From an uncultured Candidatus Saccharibacteria bacterium (lineage in GTDB: Bacteria > Patescibacteriota > Saccharimonadia > Saccharimonadales > Saccharimonadaceae), in NCBI GenBank assembly GCA_948944455.1, contig CARBES010000027.1, forward strand, positions 1 through 14,827: a stretch of 14,827 bases of DNA. Direction: 5' to 3'. Both the position numbers and the translations under genes were made by a program. The number at the start of each line of letters is the position of its first letter. Positions within the stretch are counted from its first letter, which is position 1. The notes beneath the pieces were generated by a model, which worked only from the letters and a program-made list of their open reading frames with translations, was not told where the DNA came from and ran no database searches. Positions 14,710 to 14,827 of the stretch are shown here, in pieces.

Positions 14710-14739
14710 CAAAACTCCCCCTATTATGGGGGAGTTTTG
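14710..14739. terminator. Perfect 12-bp stem terminator, bidirectional
   Basis: CAAAACTCCCCC (14710-14721) and GGGGGAGTTTTG (14728-14739) form a perfect 12-bp stem with loop TATTAT. The A/T base of the stem provides TTTT in either direction. On the minus strand it follows the stop of the gene at 14773; on the plus strand it would end any transcript through the palindrome at 14565-14682. Confidence 0.88.
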
Positions 14740-14772
14740 AGCTTCTAAGAATAGCTAAATTCGATTAACGAT

Positions 14773-14827
14773 TTACGCTTCCTTGCTAGCACGGCGAGCA
14801 TTGCGGTAAGCAACGACACCAGCACCT
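14773..14827 (-). CDS. C-terminus of a protein, cut by the window edge
   Basis: An open frame enters from the right edge and ends at a TAA (14775-14773), giving GAGVVAYRNARRASKEA. It is followed by the perfect terminator at 14710-14739, which supports it as a real gene end. The tail AGVVAYRNARRASKEA matches the tail of the 794-residue protein (AGLATYRRSRRAAKNI) at 8 of 16 positions with several conservative changes. The product cannot be named from 17 residues. Confidence 0.6.
   Translation of the reverse strand, partial: GAGVVAYRNARRASKEA

Overview
The window looks like ordinary chromosome from a small-genome Patescibacteria (CPR) bacterium, most likely Candidatus Saccharibacteria (TM7). 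This assignment is inference from gene content and style, not a database match. It rests on compact, often overlapping genes with very short 5' ends, RNase Y, a TsaE-TsaB fusion with a shortened TsaB half, a ComEC protein without the C-terminal nuclease-like domain, a PspC protein, and large surface-type proteins with no recognisable family. TAA, TAG and TGA all appear as stops, so there is no sign of a recoded UGA.

Layout. (1) 1-1600: the first codons of a minus-strand gene leaving the left edge, preceded by a strong promoter and a CIRCE operator (HrcA heat-shock control); a five-helix membrane protein of unknown function; and a nucleoside 2-deoxyribosyltransferase-like gene broken by a one-base frameshift. 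(2) 1739-4637: an NAD-dependent epimerase/reductase and a stand-alone SRA-like modified-DNA reader on the minus strand, divergent from a short ABC-F ATPase. The two transcription units share a 20-bp near-palindrome that contains two face-to-face extended -10 elements. (3) 4700-7096: a membrane-anchored extracellular beta-sandwich protein with a long leader, a bidirectional terminator, a PspC protein with a consensus promoter, and tRNA-Pro(GGG) followed by a Nudix hydrolase. (4) 7093-11951: a minus-strand series comEC, tsaE-tsaB, rny and a VTT/DedA-like membrane protein. (5) 12055-14827: a 794-residue protein with beta-helix and FIVAR-like helical modules, a 118-bp imperfect palindrome, a perfect-stem terminator, and the end of another gene whose C-terminus resembles that of the 794-residue protein.

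The housekeeping content covers tRNA modification (t6A), mRNA decay, DNA uptake, proline decoding and envelope biology. The accessory interest lies in the control regions: repeated leaderless-type starts (-10 box 6-7 nt before ATG), two of them on tiny leader ORFs; the shared bidirectional promoter; CIRCE; and the large hairpin flanked by a possible promoter and a terminator. I see nothing coding in 1604-1738 or 11980-12054. The 333 bases at 14440-14772 are covered by the promoter, hairpin and terminator entries.
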